Origin: Lingula anatina
Lineage: Eukaryota; Brachiopoda; Lingulata; Lingulida; Lingulidae
Assembly: GCF_001039355.2 (NCBI RefSeq)
Contig: NW_019776079.1
Coordinates: 411,532-475,531, forward strand
Length of the DNA: 64,000 nt
Reading direction: 5' to 3'
Positions 23,901 to 32,960 of this stretch are shown in pieces. Each line of letters starts with the position of its first letter. The first letter of the stretch is position 1. Below the pieces are notes generated by a model. That model was not told the origin of the DNA. It saw only the letters and a program-made list of their open reading frames with translations, and made no database searches. The position numbers were made by a program, and so were the translations under genes.

Positions 23901-26900
23901 GTTTCAAAAAATGTATAAAATACTTACAGAGGGTTTAGTAAGAGCAACATTTATCGCAGTTCTTAGATTATCTTCCACCTGGACCAAGGACTGTCTGACT
24001 TGCGGTTTGAACAGCACTGGGCTTTCTAAAATAAATGTCAAAGATAATATAAACAACTTTTTAAAACATACTGACAATAAAATTAAACAATTAATGACAG
24101 AAAGCATTATATAAAAAGTTTTGAGTGCCAAAAACATTAAAACAAACAAAAAATTACTTACATTTGTAATTTACCGTCAAAGTAATTAAAATAACCTCAC
24201 CTTGCAACAGCTGACTAGAATTGACAAACTTCAGCCATGGATTATCTGTGTTTGGAAGAGGTTCCTGGAGCTCTTCATGTTTCAAGTACTGAAGTTAAAT
24301 TTAAGTTTAAAGTTCTGTTTTTATAACTTCACTATTGTACTATTTCAAAAATACTCCAAACATTATGTGAATGAGAGAAAATCTATCATAATAAGAAAGA
24401 AAACATAAATAATTACCTGCCCCACTTTTTCTAATTTGAATCCTGATTTACAGCTGCCATCCATTTCCTAAAATCAAATAAGGATTATGGACATAATGCG
24501 CTATATTGATTATAAAAATAAGCAAATGGTCCAGACTTAGCTTAACCTGTGGAGGAAATTGCCCTTTTGCAAAAAGTAATAAGTAGAAGAAAATTAATTT
24601 TTCAGACTTATAGACCTCTCCAGGTAAAATCAGTTTAACATTATCACATTATAATGGGTGACAGACAATTTCATTACATTTGAAGTTGCTTCAAATAATT
24701 CTGGAATTATATTATAGCCACCATTTGTCTTGGACACTGAACAACTTACCTCAGTAAAATATTCCTTTAGGAAATCTGTGACAAAGTTCAAATCTTGTTG
24801 AGTCATCTATAGAAAAGACAATCGTAATTAGGTAAAAGTGGACAAAATAATAAAAATTCAATAAAAGTAACATTTGAATACTTATAAAATATTTGTTTAA
24901 CACACATTTACATGGCAAAGACATTTTCATTAATAATATTTAAAAATCTCTCAAAGAAAACATTAACAGTCAAAAAGGTTTACAATCTATATTCTATCAC
25001 CCATACTTTGCTGAGCTCTGCTGGGATAGCTTCCTGGGACAGCCTCTGAATCACTAAATAAATAAAAATACATATTTTAAGTTAAGTTTGTAATTCAGTT
25101 AAATATTCCTTAAGTCTAATTAATCATAACTAACACTACAGGTAGTAATTAAAAAAGCTACATGCTTTTTTATGAAAAAAGTACATAATTGGATTCAAAC
25201 AAGAGATAAAATATGTGGATGTTGTAAAGAATTCTGCCTCAATATTTTGAAGATAATTATAGGACTTCAAGTGAAGTTTAATCAAGCCTCATATTTTCAA
25301 CTTATATACATACCAACGTACAGCCATCTAAAGAATGCTTTGAAATTTTTCATGCTCCCATCAATGACCCTAAGAAATAAGACAATAAAATATATTTTGC
25401 ATAACTATAACTGAACAGAGTTTCATCAATCTATGCCTATTTCAAAGGAAATAGAAAAAGTGATCAGAAATGACTGTTTCAACTTACTGCTGCAGTTCTA
25501 CTGCTTTCAGCATAAAAGCTCCTGCCATTTGAACAGCCTCTTGTACGCTGGGACTGGACAAGCCGAGCAGACCAAATCTATCATACCAACTAGCCATCCC
25601 TGCTATCTCATTCAAATGGTAAATGAGTGCTTGGGTTACACTGGAAAACAAGAGCAAATATTTCATAAATAATAAGGCATAATTAGAAGCATTATAATAC
25701 ACTTCAGATATATATTTAAAGAAATCCGTGATGCTTTTTATTCGTGTACATGTGACATTTAATTTTTCTACTATGCTTTCACTTACCTCTGTAAATGCTT
25801 CAACACCAGTTTTTGTATATTAGAATAGGATGTTTCTATGGAATGACCCAATTTCTTTAAACCCTAAGAAGTTAAAGGAAAAAGTATTTAATATTACATA
25901 AAGTGTGAATTTCTCAAACTTTAAAACATTCATAGAATAACAAGATGAGGCCAAACAAAGGTGACTGTAAGGTTTAGTTTACTTTTATTGAGGTTGAGGA
26001 GCCAGGTGACTGGCTCAACTAATGCAATAAACATTCATTTGCATATATGACAGCTTTTCATTCAGGGTGGTGGCCCACGAGTTTGCTTTTTATTTCATTC
26101 AGCACAGTGTCTCCGTAGGAGGAACACATAGTGTACTCTTTCTTTTTGATCAGCTATTTTCACTTTTGCTACTTGCAATTTATAGTCAAAGGAATGGCAG
26201 AAATGGTGAGTTTTTCATACTGTTAATATTGATTATTATTGACTATTGATAATTACTGAAATTTATCATTTTTTATGTAAAAATTTAAGCACGTAAATAA
26301 CTGGTAGTGAGGGCATTATTGTAATTTTCTTTTTGTTTTGTTTTTTTTCTTTTTAGTTTTTACGTGTCTTGTGAATTCCTTTGTGAAATAAAACCAAGGA
26401 CCAGTGAACAACATACACTTTTCCTTGACTTTTAATTTATCTGTATAGCCCTTGCGTGCTATATAAAGTAAAAACACTTCTATCATCCCACTGAAATTTC
26501 CACCATGGCTTATCACGGCAGCTTAGTTGATTTTGGACCATCCCATAGATAATTCAAAACCAACAGTTTGAGTTCAGTATCGTAATCTCAAAAGACAAAA
26601 GCAGCACTTGCTATGGCTAATGCTCAGTTGGAATTTGAAGAAGCAGAAGCCGAACTAAGGCGTCGATACCGTGAGCAAGAGCTAAAAGCCCCACTTCCAA
26701 GAAGTCGTGTGACTCCAGGGAACCCACCATTTCATTGTTGATGTAGACTACTTTGGACCGCTATTAGTGAAATGTAGAAGAGGAACAAACAAGCAGTATG
26801 GTTGCATTTTTACATGTATGGCAACAAGAGCAGTGCATTTAGAGATATCCTTTAATCTGGCATCAGATTCATTCATACAAGTGGTTTTGCATTTTATTAG

Positions 26901-29900
26901 TCGACGAGGACCACTGTGTGAAATATTCAGTGATAACGGGACCAATTTCAGAAGTGCAGAAGCAGATCTTAAACGCATTTTACAGGAGTGGAATCAAGAA
27001 AAAATCGACGATTCTCTGTTACAACGCAACTTTCAATGGCATTTCAATCCTCCAAGTGCAAGCCATGCAGGCGGCGTATGGGAGCGTTAAATCAGATCAG
27101 TACGGAAAATCATGCATTCAATCTTGGGGAATAGATTAGTGGATGATGAGACATTACTTAGCGTACTTGCTGAAGTGAATGATCGTCCATTGATACGCAA
27201 AGCAGATCATTACTACGACCTAGAAACCCTGTCACCAAATCAACATATGCTTTTCCTTGACTTATAATTTATCTGTATAGCCCTTGCGTGCTATAGTGAC
27301 ATTTCAGTTCAAGTCATCTTTTTTTATTAATGAAGATAACATGCTTTTGGACATCAATGACAATGAGCAAAATCCACTACTTATTGCTTATATTTATAAA
27401 CTACAAACTATGGACATACCTTCTCTGTCAAGTCATGAAGAAGGAAGGACTGCAACTCATCACTAAAATTAAACACAATATAATAATGCTTAAAATGTTC
27501 ATATACGCTCGTAAAATAAAAATCTTTGCAATAAAAACTGCTTAATGAACTAAAAAATTGTTTGAGAAACATCCTTTAAAATATTCATGTCACTTTACTG
27601 TCAATCAAGTATCTATGCCACACAAGAATAGACAGTGAAAATACATCACCTAGGAGTTCCAAACAGCAATAGCTCAAGGAAATCATTGCTCACAGTACCT
27701 GTCCCCAACATCTGCAATGCAAATATTGTAACAAAAATACTAAATATGTGAAGAGCCATGTTTAACATCCAGATATTTAGTGTTTTTAAGTAATATCATA
27801 GAAAGGACTTCAAGGAAAAATATATAATTTGAGAAACTTGTTTTCAATAAAATTATGTCAAAGTTTGGTAAAATTATCTAAGAAATTTCAGAAAAGTAAT
27901 AATAAAATTGCCTGAATATCTGAATGCATGTTATTCATTTGAAAGAACTGTAATTAAGTTTTTAAGGATACTTTCAGTTGTAAAAGGATTGAGTAACATC
28001 AATTATGGCTTCATCTCCTTGGTTAAAGATAAAATCAGCCTCAGTTTAATTGTGTTGAAGGTCTAATAGATGTATTTTAATTGGCTTCAATGTTCTTTAC
28101 TAAAAGAATCACTTTTGATATATTATGCATTTTTTGTTGTGTTTAATATATGTATATAGGGAATATTTTGTACTGTTAACAAAGAGTTTGTTTAATCACA
28201 CTAATAGCTGGATTTCTCTGGCTGCCTTTGGAGAATCCACATCTCTGCTAGAGAAACAAATGTCGGAGTCAGCAAGTTAATGAACACATATGCTGTTATG
28301 TTAGTAATTCAAACACTATTTCTAAGCTCAACATGACATGTAAAATATATGAACTTACATATTTTTCTTCAGCAAATTTCACCAGTTTTGAGTCCATTTC
28401 CAGCAGAATATCCTCCCAGGCCTCAGACATTTGTTTGATGATAACCCTCAAATGCTGATATAAACAAAAATTCAAGAAAAGAAGGGAAGAAAAGAAAGAC
28501 TATAGCTACATGTACACCCATGGCTTTAAGTCAGCACATTTCTCTGTAAAATTACTGATCTGAGTTAATCTTGTTCAGCTGATTTCTCATATTAATGAAT
28601 AAGGTCACTTGATTCAATAGGCAAACAAATAATTTTATTTAGTTGTTTAAAGAAATATGTACAACTTACTTCGAGTAATGTAACCACATGCCCATATTTG
28701 AAAGCCAAAGCTTGCACTTCTTCATAACGTGATGCCAGAAGGGTAGACTCAAACTAATTATGAATAATAATACTATTAATAACAACAAACATGATAAACA
28801 TATAGTTTTGGTATATTTGTGACACAAAAAGAATTAAATCCGAAACAAAACATTTTTATTTTGCAATGAAATTTTTAAAAAATAGCTTTAACAAGAAACC
28901 TGATGCAATTCAAAATGGTATGTTGAAGATTGTGTAAGTAGTGAGATCACAAAAAACATCAGTTAGACTCCTGTCCTTTTATATCAAAATAATAAAGCAC
29001 AATGTTCTCTCCAATGGCTAAAATTATACCATAATGATATATGGTGACTCACAGACAGAAGATAAACATCCTGGTCTTGTTGATCTTCCATCTTTGGTGA
29101 CTGTACAATCAAGGACAATAAGTGCAGATCCTCAGACAGACTTAGTGATATGATCCTGCCTGCCTGTATCATAGCAGAAACATAACCATTTACAATCCTG
29201 CTTGCTTAAATAACATCACATCACAAGACCACATCACATTTTTATTATATTATATATTTTAGTCCTTTGTTGTGTAATTTTTCTGTGGTCACTTCAGAAG
29301 TAGGAACACAGCAATGCAAAAAAAAAAAAAAAAATAAATAATAATAATAATAAATAAATAAAAATTAAAAAAAAAATACAGAAAATATCTTTCTCAATTC
29401 TTCCTGAACATCCAAAACTCTTTAAAAGAACTTGCCTACAATACCAAAATGCAGTGTTTTATTATTTGCCACCATTACCTTTGTATTCTTGTGCTGTTTG
29501 AGATTTACTGCTCCAACTGGGAATATGCCATAGGCAAATAGTTTTACAATACTGTCATTGTTTCCAATTAGAAGGATATTTAATCTGAAAGATATCATTG
29601 TCAGTTTCATTTTTCTTTTCAGGCAAATACATCATAAAGCAGACTGATGCATTTTACTTGACAATATTTTTTTCTAAATTTATAGGTATAATTCTATTAA
29701 AGTACAACTGACAAATATCAGATAGGCAGTCAATGTTACATGTCAATAAACAATTGAAAATCATGATAACTACAAATGGCTCAATATATTGTACATATGA
29801 ACAGCATTACATCATAGCTATCACAGTGCCTATGAACAACACATATAAATGCTTGTGATATACCATTAGAAGTAATCATGTATAATGATTAAAAAATACA

Positions 29901-31786
29901 CATATATGAATGAACATACCCAATTTGATCTGCTAATTTTTTCATATCTTCAACATTTTCCTCGCTATATAGAAGAAAAAGAAAACTTAGGCGATATGTT
30001 ATACTTTTGCTACCTTTTTAGAAAATGATTTGAAAAGTTAATCATCTCTAGTCTTTTACTTTGTTTTTAATCTATTTTTTCACTTAATCAATTGAGCATC
30101 TAAGTGCAAGACAAAACGTATGAAAAAATATTGCACCCCACCTTAAAAAGAGAGAGAGAGAAAAAAAAACAATGCACCAGGTGGCTGAACAATATAAAAA
30201 AGTAGGTGCAGATCCGTAGACAGATTCAAATTTGTATGCATGTAATTACTCAAAATAATACCACTGCTACATAACTACAAGATAAGCTTCTGCTTTATTT
30301 TTATTAAACTTTTAAACAAATATTTATACTTTTGTTATGCACATTTGTAATTACCTGTGTCCTTTGCTTAGGGATCCATAACTGAAAATATAGTATGTTA
30401 ATTCTGTGATGTTTATGTTCCCTGGACTTATGTTTTTTTTCTGAAGAACTACTCATTCTTACTTACATGTTAAAAATATTTTTTTTTATTATTGTTTCAT
30501 TGTTTTCTTTTACAACAATTGTTACAAAAGAAACAAATAAAAACAAAACATATTTTCCTACTAAACAAAAACACTAATCAAAAGTCACAAAAGATGTTTG
30601 TAATACCTTTTGCTAAGTGTAGGTATCTTTGGTAGGTATTCTGCAGATCTGTCTTTATAGCACTTCTTTCCTGCAGCTGGTGCCATGCTGTCACACATCC
30701 ACTGCATGCTGCACACCTCACCCTGGACATGAAGGGTGTGCAAGATGGCTGCATTCTCAACATTACACAGCAGGACCTCACCACTGATGTAACCAACTGC
30801 TAACACTGAAGAGAGACTAAAACTTGTAACTAATGTTATTGGACAAGTGGCATTTTACTTAAATTGCCAGATTTTATTGCTATGCTTTTTTTAAAAGATA
30901 ATTGAATAAAGATTGAAAAAAAACTTGAATAATTCATACATGTACGATGACAGTTGTCCCTTTTTCAAATACTATGTTTGTCTAAACAAAAGTTAGCACC
31001 TTTGTGTCAATCATAAATCATAAATCATTTTTGATAGCAGTGTAATTTAAAAAATTCTACACTTTCATTGTCGCAATTTTCAACAATCCCTCATAATCCC
31101 TTGAGCTTCTATATATTCTTATTGTATTATATTTTTTCATTACTACACTTTTAATTAAATCGGAGGTCAAGAAATAAAAGTTTTCAAATCTTTTTTTAGA
31201 CAGACTGAATAAAAAAAATACAACTATCATGAAGATTACCCAGGATAACAGAATTTCTTTCAGCATAAAAAGAAGAAAAAATAAAGGAGTTAACCTTTTC
31301 CATCAGTCCTCCATGCTATTGCTTTAACTTTGCTGTTCTCAGTGGGAGGTGGCAGGCTCCATACCCTCTGCCATGATAGCCTGTGTAACAAAACCTGAAA
31401 TAATAAAAAAAAAACATAATCTGGACTAATGACACGTGCAAACGGTGCATTAATTATTGGAGAGAAGTTGTAGGCATTTCCACTCTGCATGTTAGAAAAA
31501 ATATCTTTGAAAGTTTTTTTCATATATTCTTTTATCATGTCTACAAAATATGATACAAGTATGACATAAGGATTTTATGCCATCCTTGGAATGTGAATAA
31601 CAATAAAATTAAACAGTGATTATAAAAAGTAGACAACACTACAATTCAGGGTGAATGCCATACGGATACCTCTCCCTGGATATTTGCCACTGCCAAAAGG
31701 TCCATTTTTGGAGACCATTCCATAAGTTCCACTTCTGTTGTCACATGTTTCTCATCAGTCTGACGAAATGAACACTGGGACGACAT
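2335..31786 (-). CDS. ANAPC4: Anaphase-promoting complex subunit 4
   Basis: Scaffold subunit of the APC/C ubiquitin ligase. Exons, 5' to 3': 31786-31670, 31394-31295, 30805-30607, 30381-30355, 29964-29920, 29584-29479, 29163-29053, 28753-28670, 28454-28359, 27711-27650, 27462-27420, 25863-25787, 25640-25488, 25369-25314, 25053-25007, 24806-24750, 24467-24417, then 18-23 from either duplicated block, 3378-3196, 2854-2746, 2508-2335. With one block this gives 793 codons plus stop, in phase throughout (human is about 808). Residues 1-263 match the APC4 WD40 domain (MEWSPKMDLLAVAN, FAYGIFPVGAV); 264-460 the helical APC4 domain (SEAWEDILLEMDSKL, MKNFKAFFRWLYV). The end is RRRVRLFLMD followed by an acidic tail, as in vertebrate ANAPC4. 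The intron between exons 23 and 24 exceeds 15 kb and hosts another gene. Confidence 0.95.
6515..7086. mobile_element. MITE, PIF/Harbinger-like, 572 bp
   Basis: Ends are inverted (AGGCCCAGTCACAA at the left; its complement at the right) and flanked by the 3-bp direct repeat TAA at 6512-6514 and 7087-7089. A TWA target duplication with such ends is characteristic of PIF/Harbinger elements. The inside is more GC-rich than the surroundings and has many CTCCGATC/ATCGGAGG motifs, including a perfect 17-bp hairpin (6872-6888 with 6892-6908). Open frames on both strands here are by-products of this symmetry. No transposase is present. Confidence 0.75.
8790..9162 (-). repeat. 3' LTR (left copy)
   Basis: 373-bp repeat nearly identical to 10579-10895 except for an internal segment missing from the other copy. 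It starts with TATCACGACGGG and ends with GTTGTGATA on the plus strand, so the ends form a short inverted repeat. Confidence 0.85.
9954..10373 (-). CDS. Unassigned ORF inside the LTR element
   Basis: An open frame of 139 codons, charged and rich in Lys/Glu/Arg, with no motif I recognise (no zinc knuckle, protease or RT). A second short minus-strand frame (about 10526 down to 10401, starting MERLGRQNILP) precedes it between the 5' LTR and this ORF, in another frame; the two may be one gag-like frame broken by a frameshift. Position right after the 5' LTR fits a gag remnant or captured sequence. I do not assign a function. Confidence 0.3.
   Translation of the reverse strand: MRTSEVNTLSTMKVAKKHFGEQNLENHCHWEKQFGKNYCELNCLPKEELNRLSDVIIQQGIFLMNPTSRHKKEKTVDDIIELCAKESRDIPRRYAKTLDEHELLERKTHKLNKGKSLGQRVYNRNSGFKGMDRRHFYEK
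10579..10895 (-). repeat. 5' LTR (right copy)
   Basis: 317-bp partner of 8790-9162. The near identity of the two LTRs outside the deleted segment implies a fairly recent insertion. Confidence 0.85.
12114..12124 (+). promoter_or_regulatory. Possible TATA-like element of the dae4-like gene
   Basis: CCATAAATAGA about 190 bp upstream of the predicted start codon at 12307, in a locally more GC-rich stretch (12030-12170). Suggestive only. Confidence 0.25.
12307..16861 (+). CDS. Secreted Tae4-like amidase, domesticated amidase effector (dae4-like)
   Basis: Three exons: 12307-12369, 12641-13154 and 16728-16861, all GT-AG and in phase, giving 236 residues. Residues 1-21 are a signal peptide (hydrophobic core WIVPFWSVFIAMA). 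Residues 25-192 follow the Tae4 family, type VI secretion amidases that cut bacterial peptidoglycan: F-x-x-L-x-x-x-YP (27-35), IG (53-54), LRLSYTLN (67-74), RYIFR (104-108), GKQGIV (142-147), HADGHMALWD (158-167) and VELW (186-189). His162 in the GH-x-x-LW motif matches the catalytic His. The family's catalytic Cys, just before the R-L/M-S motif, is Ser65 here (codon 12770-12772), so activity may be lost. Residues 193-236 form a Lys/Arg/His-rich tail in its own exon. Animal dae genes derive from bacteria by horizontal transfer. Nested antisense in ANAPC4. Family call is by recalled motif order only. Confidence 0.65.
16728..16861 (+). CDS. dae4-like exon 3 (copy A): basic tail
   Basis: 134-nt terminal exon with acceptor CTTCCAG. 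It encodes a Lys/Arg/His-rich C-terminal extension containing CPVKKQTHKKHPR and RPKHHFKHRAHSRQ. A paired copy lies at 21105-21238 with the same protein sequence. This extension is not part of the amidase fold and is an apparent eukaryotic addition. Confidence 0.7.
17168..17173 (+). terminator. Candidate poly(A) signal of the dae4-like gene
   Basis: AATAAA about 310 nt after the stop in exon 3A. The equivalent motif is kept in copy B. Confidence 0.35.
17361..17618. mobile_element. MITE with long perfect hairpin, insertion only in copy A
   Basis: 258-bp insertion flanked by TTA (17358-17360 and 17619-17621), with inverted ends GGCTTCATTCACATG. The second copy of the duplication has the uninterrupted empty site GAGTTATATTC near 21735, which proves the boundaries. 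The core is a perfect inverted repeat of 67 bp (17417-17483 and 17497-17563) around a 13-nt loop, GC-rich compared with the flanks. The TTA duplication suggests PIF/Harbinger. Confidence 0.9.
17939..17968. repeat. (TC)n microsatellite
   Basis: About 15 CT/TC units; the equivalent tract in copy B near 22052-22070 is shorter. Confidence 0.9.
18645..20182 (-). CDS. ANAPC4: ANAPC4 exons 18-23, copy A
   Basis: Exons 20182-20095, 19913-19816, 19492-19431, 19267-19220, 19012-18911 and 18731-18645 (88, 98, 62, 48, 102, 87 nt). All splice sites are intact. They encode the part matching human YLKDEDDD to IAIKFGSF (here YLKHEELQE, ESPVLFKAQV, YQYVVFTAS, VKLKFGCLG). The block totals 485 nt, not a multiple of three, so it can be spliced once but not together with copy B in frame. 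Confidence 0.9.
20251..20251. other. Single ambiguous base at the duplication junction
   Basis: One N separates the end of copy A (after about 17 unrelated bases) from the start of copy B. This is the mark of an assembly join rather than a sequenced junction. Confidence 0.85.
21105..21238 (+). CDS. dae4-like exon 3, duplicated copy B
   Basis: Same acceptor, phase, protein sequence and stop as 16728-16861. There is no second copy of exons 1 and 2, so on its own this is not a gene. In a true tandem arrangement it would be an alternative last exon; in a mis-assembly it is the other allele. Confidence 0.7.
22744..24288 (-). CDS. ANAPC4: ANAPC4 exons 18-23, copy B
   Basis: Exons 24288-24201, 24025-23928, 23608-23547, 23383-23336, 23112-23011 and 22830-22744, same lengths and phases as copy A. 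Coding differences are few and mild (for example Val here versus Ile in exon 23, Pro versus Ala in exon 19, Glu versus Asp in exon 21). There are no stops in either copy, which fits alleles or a very young duplication. Confidence 0.9.
26418..27295. repeat. 46-bp direct repeats flanking a retroelement fragment
   Basis: 26418-26463 and 27250-27295 are direct repeats (CTTTTCCTTGACTT...GCGTGCTATA) with one mismatch. They bracket about 790 bp containing the BEL/Pao-like integrase remnant, in the ANAPC4 intron between exons 12 and 11. Confidence 0.8.
26690..27240 (+). pseudogene. BEL/Pao-like retrotransposon integrase fragment
   Basis: Conceptual translation shows VDYFGPL, CMATRAVHLE, SDNGTNF and HFNPPSASHAGGVWER, the order expected for a BEL/Pao integrase core (with the second Asp in SDNGT) and the conserved block after it. 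Further on, NDRPLIR matches the usual end of the domain. The longest frame, 26767-27090, stops right after GGVWER, and the later block continues after this stop, so the copy is dead. No reverse transcriptase or LTR is present. Confidence 0.8.
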
Positions 31787-32960
31787 CTTCAAATAAGGTC
31801 AAATTATCCTCAAATCTCTAAATTTAACTTGAATGCAAGTCGCTGACTGGGAAATACAGAGAACAGAAATGATGAAAATTTTCATCTGTTATTTGCTTTA
31901 AGTTACTGACAATAAAGTTATCTTGAGTCCTTTGTTTCAACCAAATTAATTAAGAATAAATTATCAAAGTTACAGCTGTAATGCATGCACTGTGTAAGAA
32001 AAGTGCCACCCAGTTTTACAACAAAATATGGTATTTCATATCACTAATATTTATAAACATTTCAATGATGTTGGTACTACTGCATTGCTGTAATTCGGTA
32101 CCATAGCTGAGGTTTTTATAATAGTATAAACTCTCCCTTTCTCTGCTGTTATAGTGCCAATTTTGGTTCAAGTAATAAAAACAGTAAACACACAGGCATA
32201 CATTTGTTTATGCCGGAGAGTCTATCCTGCCTAGAAGCATTTCTATAAATAACTACTACAACTACTACTACATGTGCTACAGTACTTCAGTGACATATGC
32301 TGTAAAAAATGTTACTACATGTACTGTATGTGGTGAAGTAGTCTACAGGTCGATGGTGCTGCTACATTTACCTCATTTAGAAAAATACACATATACCAGT
32401 AAATTGCTTGATTTAGCTACACACAAATACGACATTCATCGATCTATGCATTTAATGACTTACCGCTTTGCTTGCCGGCAAAGTTACCTGTCACCTTGCA
32501 AGTGTGTCAATCACATAGCCATGCCGTAATGACCTAATTTCAAATCGAGTCTAATCTTTTGCCCAATGGGCCGGCAGTTTACAAAACCATTGTCCAATGA
32601 TAGCCTAGCAAACGAATCAAACAAGCGCCATATTTGAAGGCTGCAAATAAGCAAAATGCAGTGATATAACCTGGTAGGTGAATTACAATTGAAAAACTAA
32701 ATAATAGTTGTGCAAAGTCTTAATAGGCAAGTTTGATTTACTCTGTTACATGACCTTTTTGGTAGATTGACGACTGGTCCTTGATCAAGTTCAATATAGA
32801 TTTTGTTCCGCAACTGCCTTCACCTTGTTTAAAATTCAGTTTGAAATAAAATTTAAAAATGTCCCATTTATTGTCATTATCTCTTGGGCAGCAGTAAGTG
32901 TTTTTACCTTTTTGGTAAATATATTTTTTTAAAATATTTTTCTCAGTAGTAGCATTAACC
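31787..32960. promoter_or_regulatory. Shared divergent promoter region, ANAPC4 / ARHGAP19-like
   Basis: 1174 bp between two start codons pointing away from each other, with no other gene. The CCAAT/CHR cluster near 32563-32638 is the only clear regulatory signal I see. Confidence 0.6.
32563..32638 (+). promoter_or_regulatory. Candidate G2/M control cluster: CCAAT, CCAAT, CDE/CHR
   Basis: CCAAT at 32563-32567 and 32594-32598 are exactly 31 bp apart, the spacing known for paired NF-Y sites. A TTTGAA (CHR consensus) follows at 32633-32638, preceded by AGCGC with a 4-nt spacer, as in CDE/CHR tandems. The cluster is oriented toward ARHGAP19. This matches the promoter layout of vertebrate late cell-cycle genes bound by NF-Y and DREAM/MuvB; its use here is inference. 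Confidence 0.5.

Larger units (their letters stand above)
20255..24339. repeat. Tandem duplication, copy B
   Basis: Second copy of 15878-20233, shorter mainly because it lacks the 258-bp MITE. Its right flank runs on directly into ANAPC4 exon 17. Confidence 0.95.

Noticed and set aside
18645-24288. ANAPC4 with both exon 18-23 blocks spliced in series
   Set aside because: 485 nt per block breaks the reading frame (phase 2 into phase 0), and the human protein has only one.
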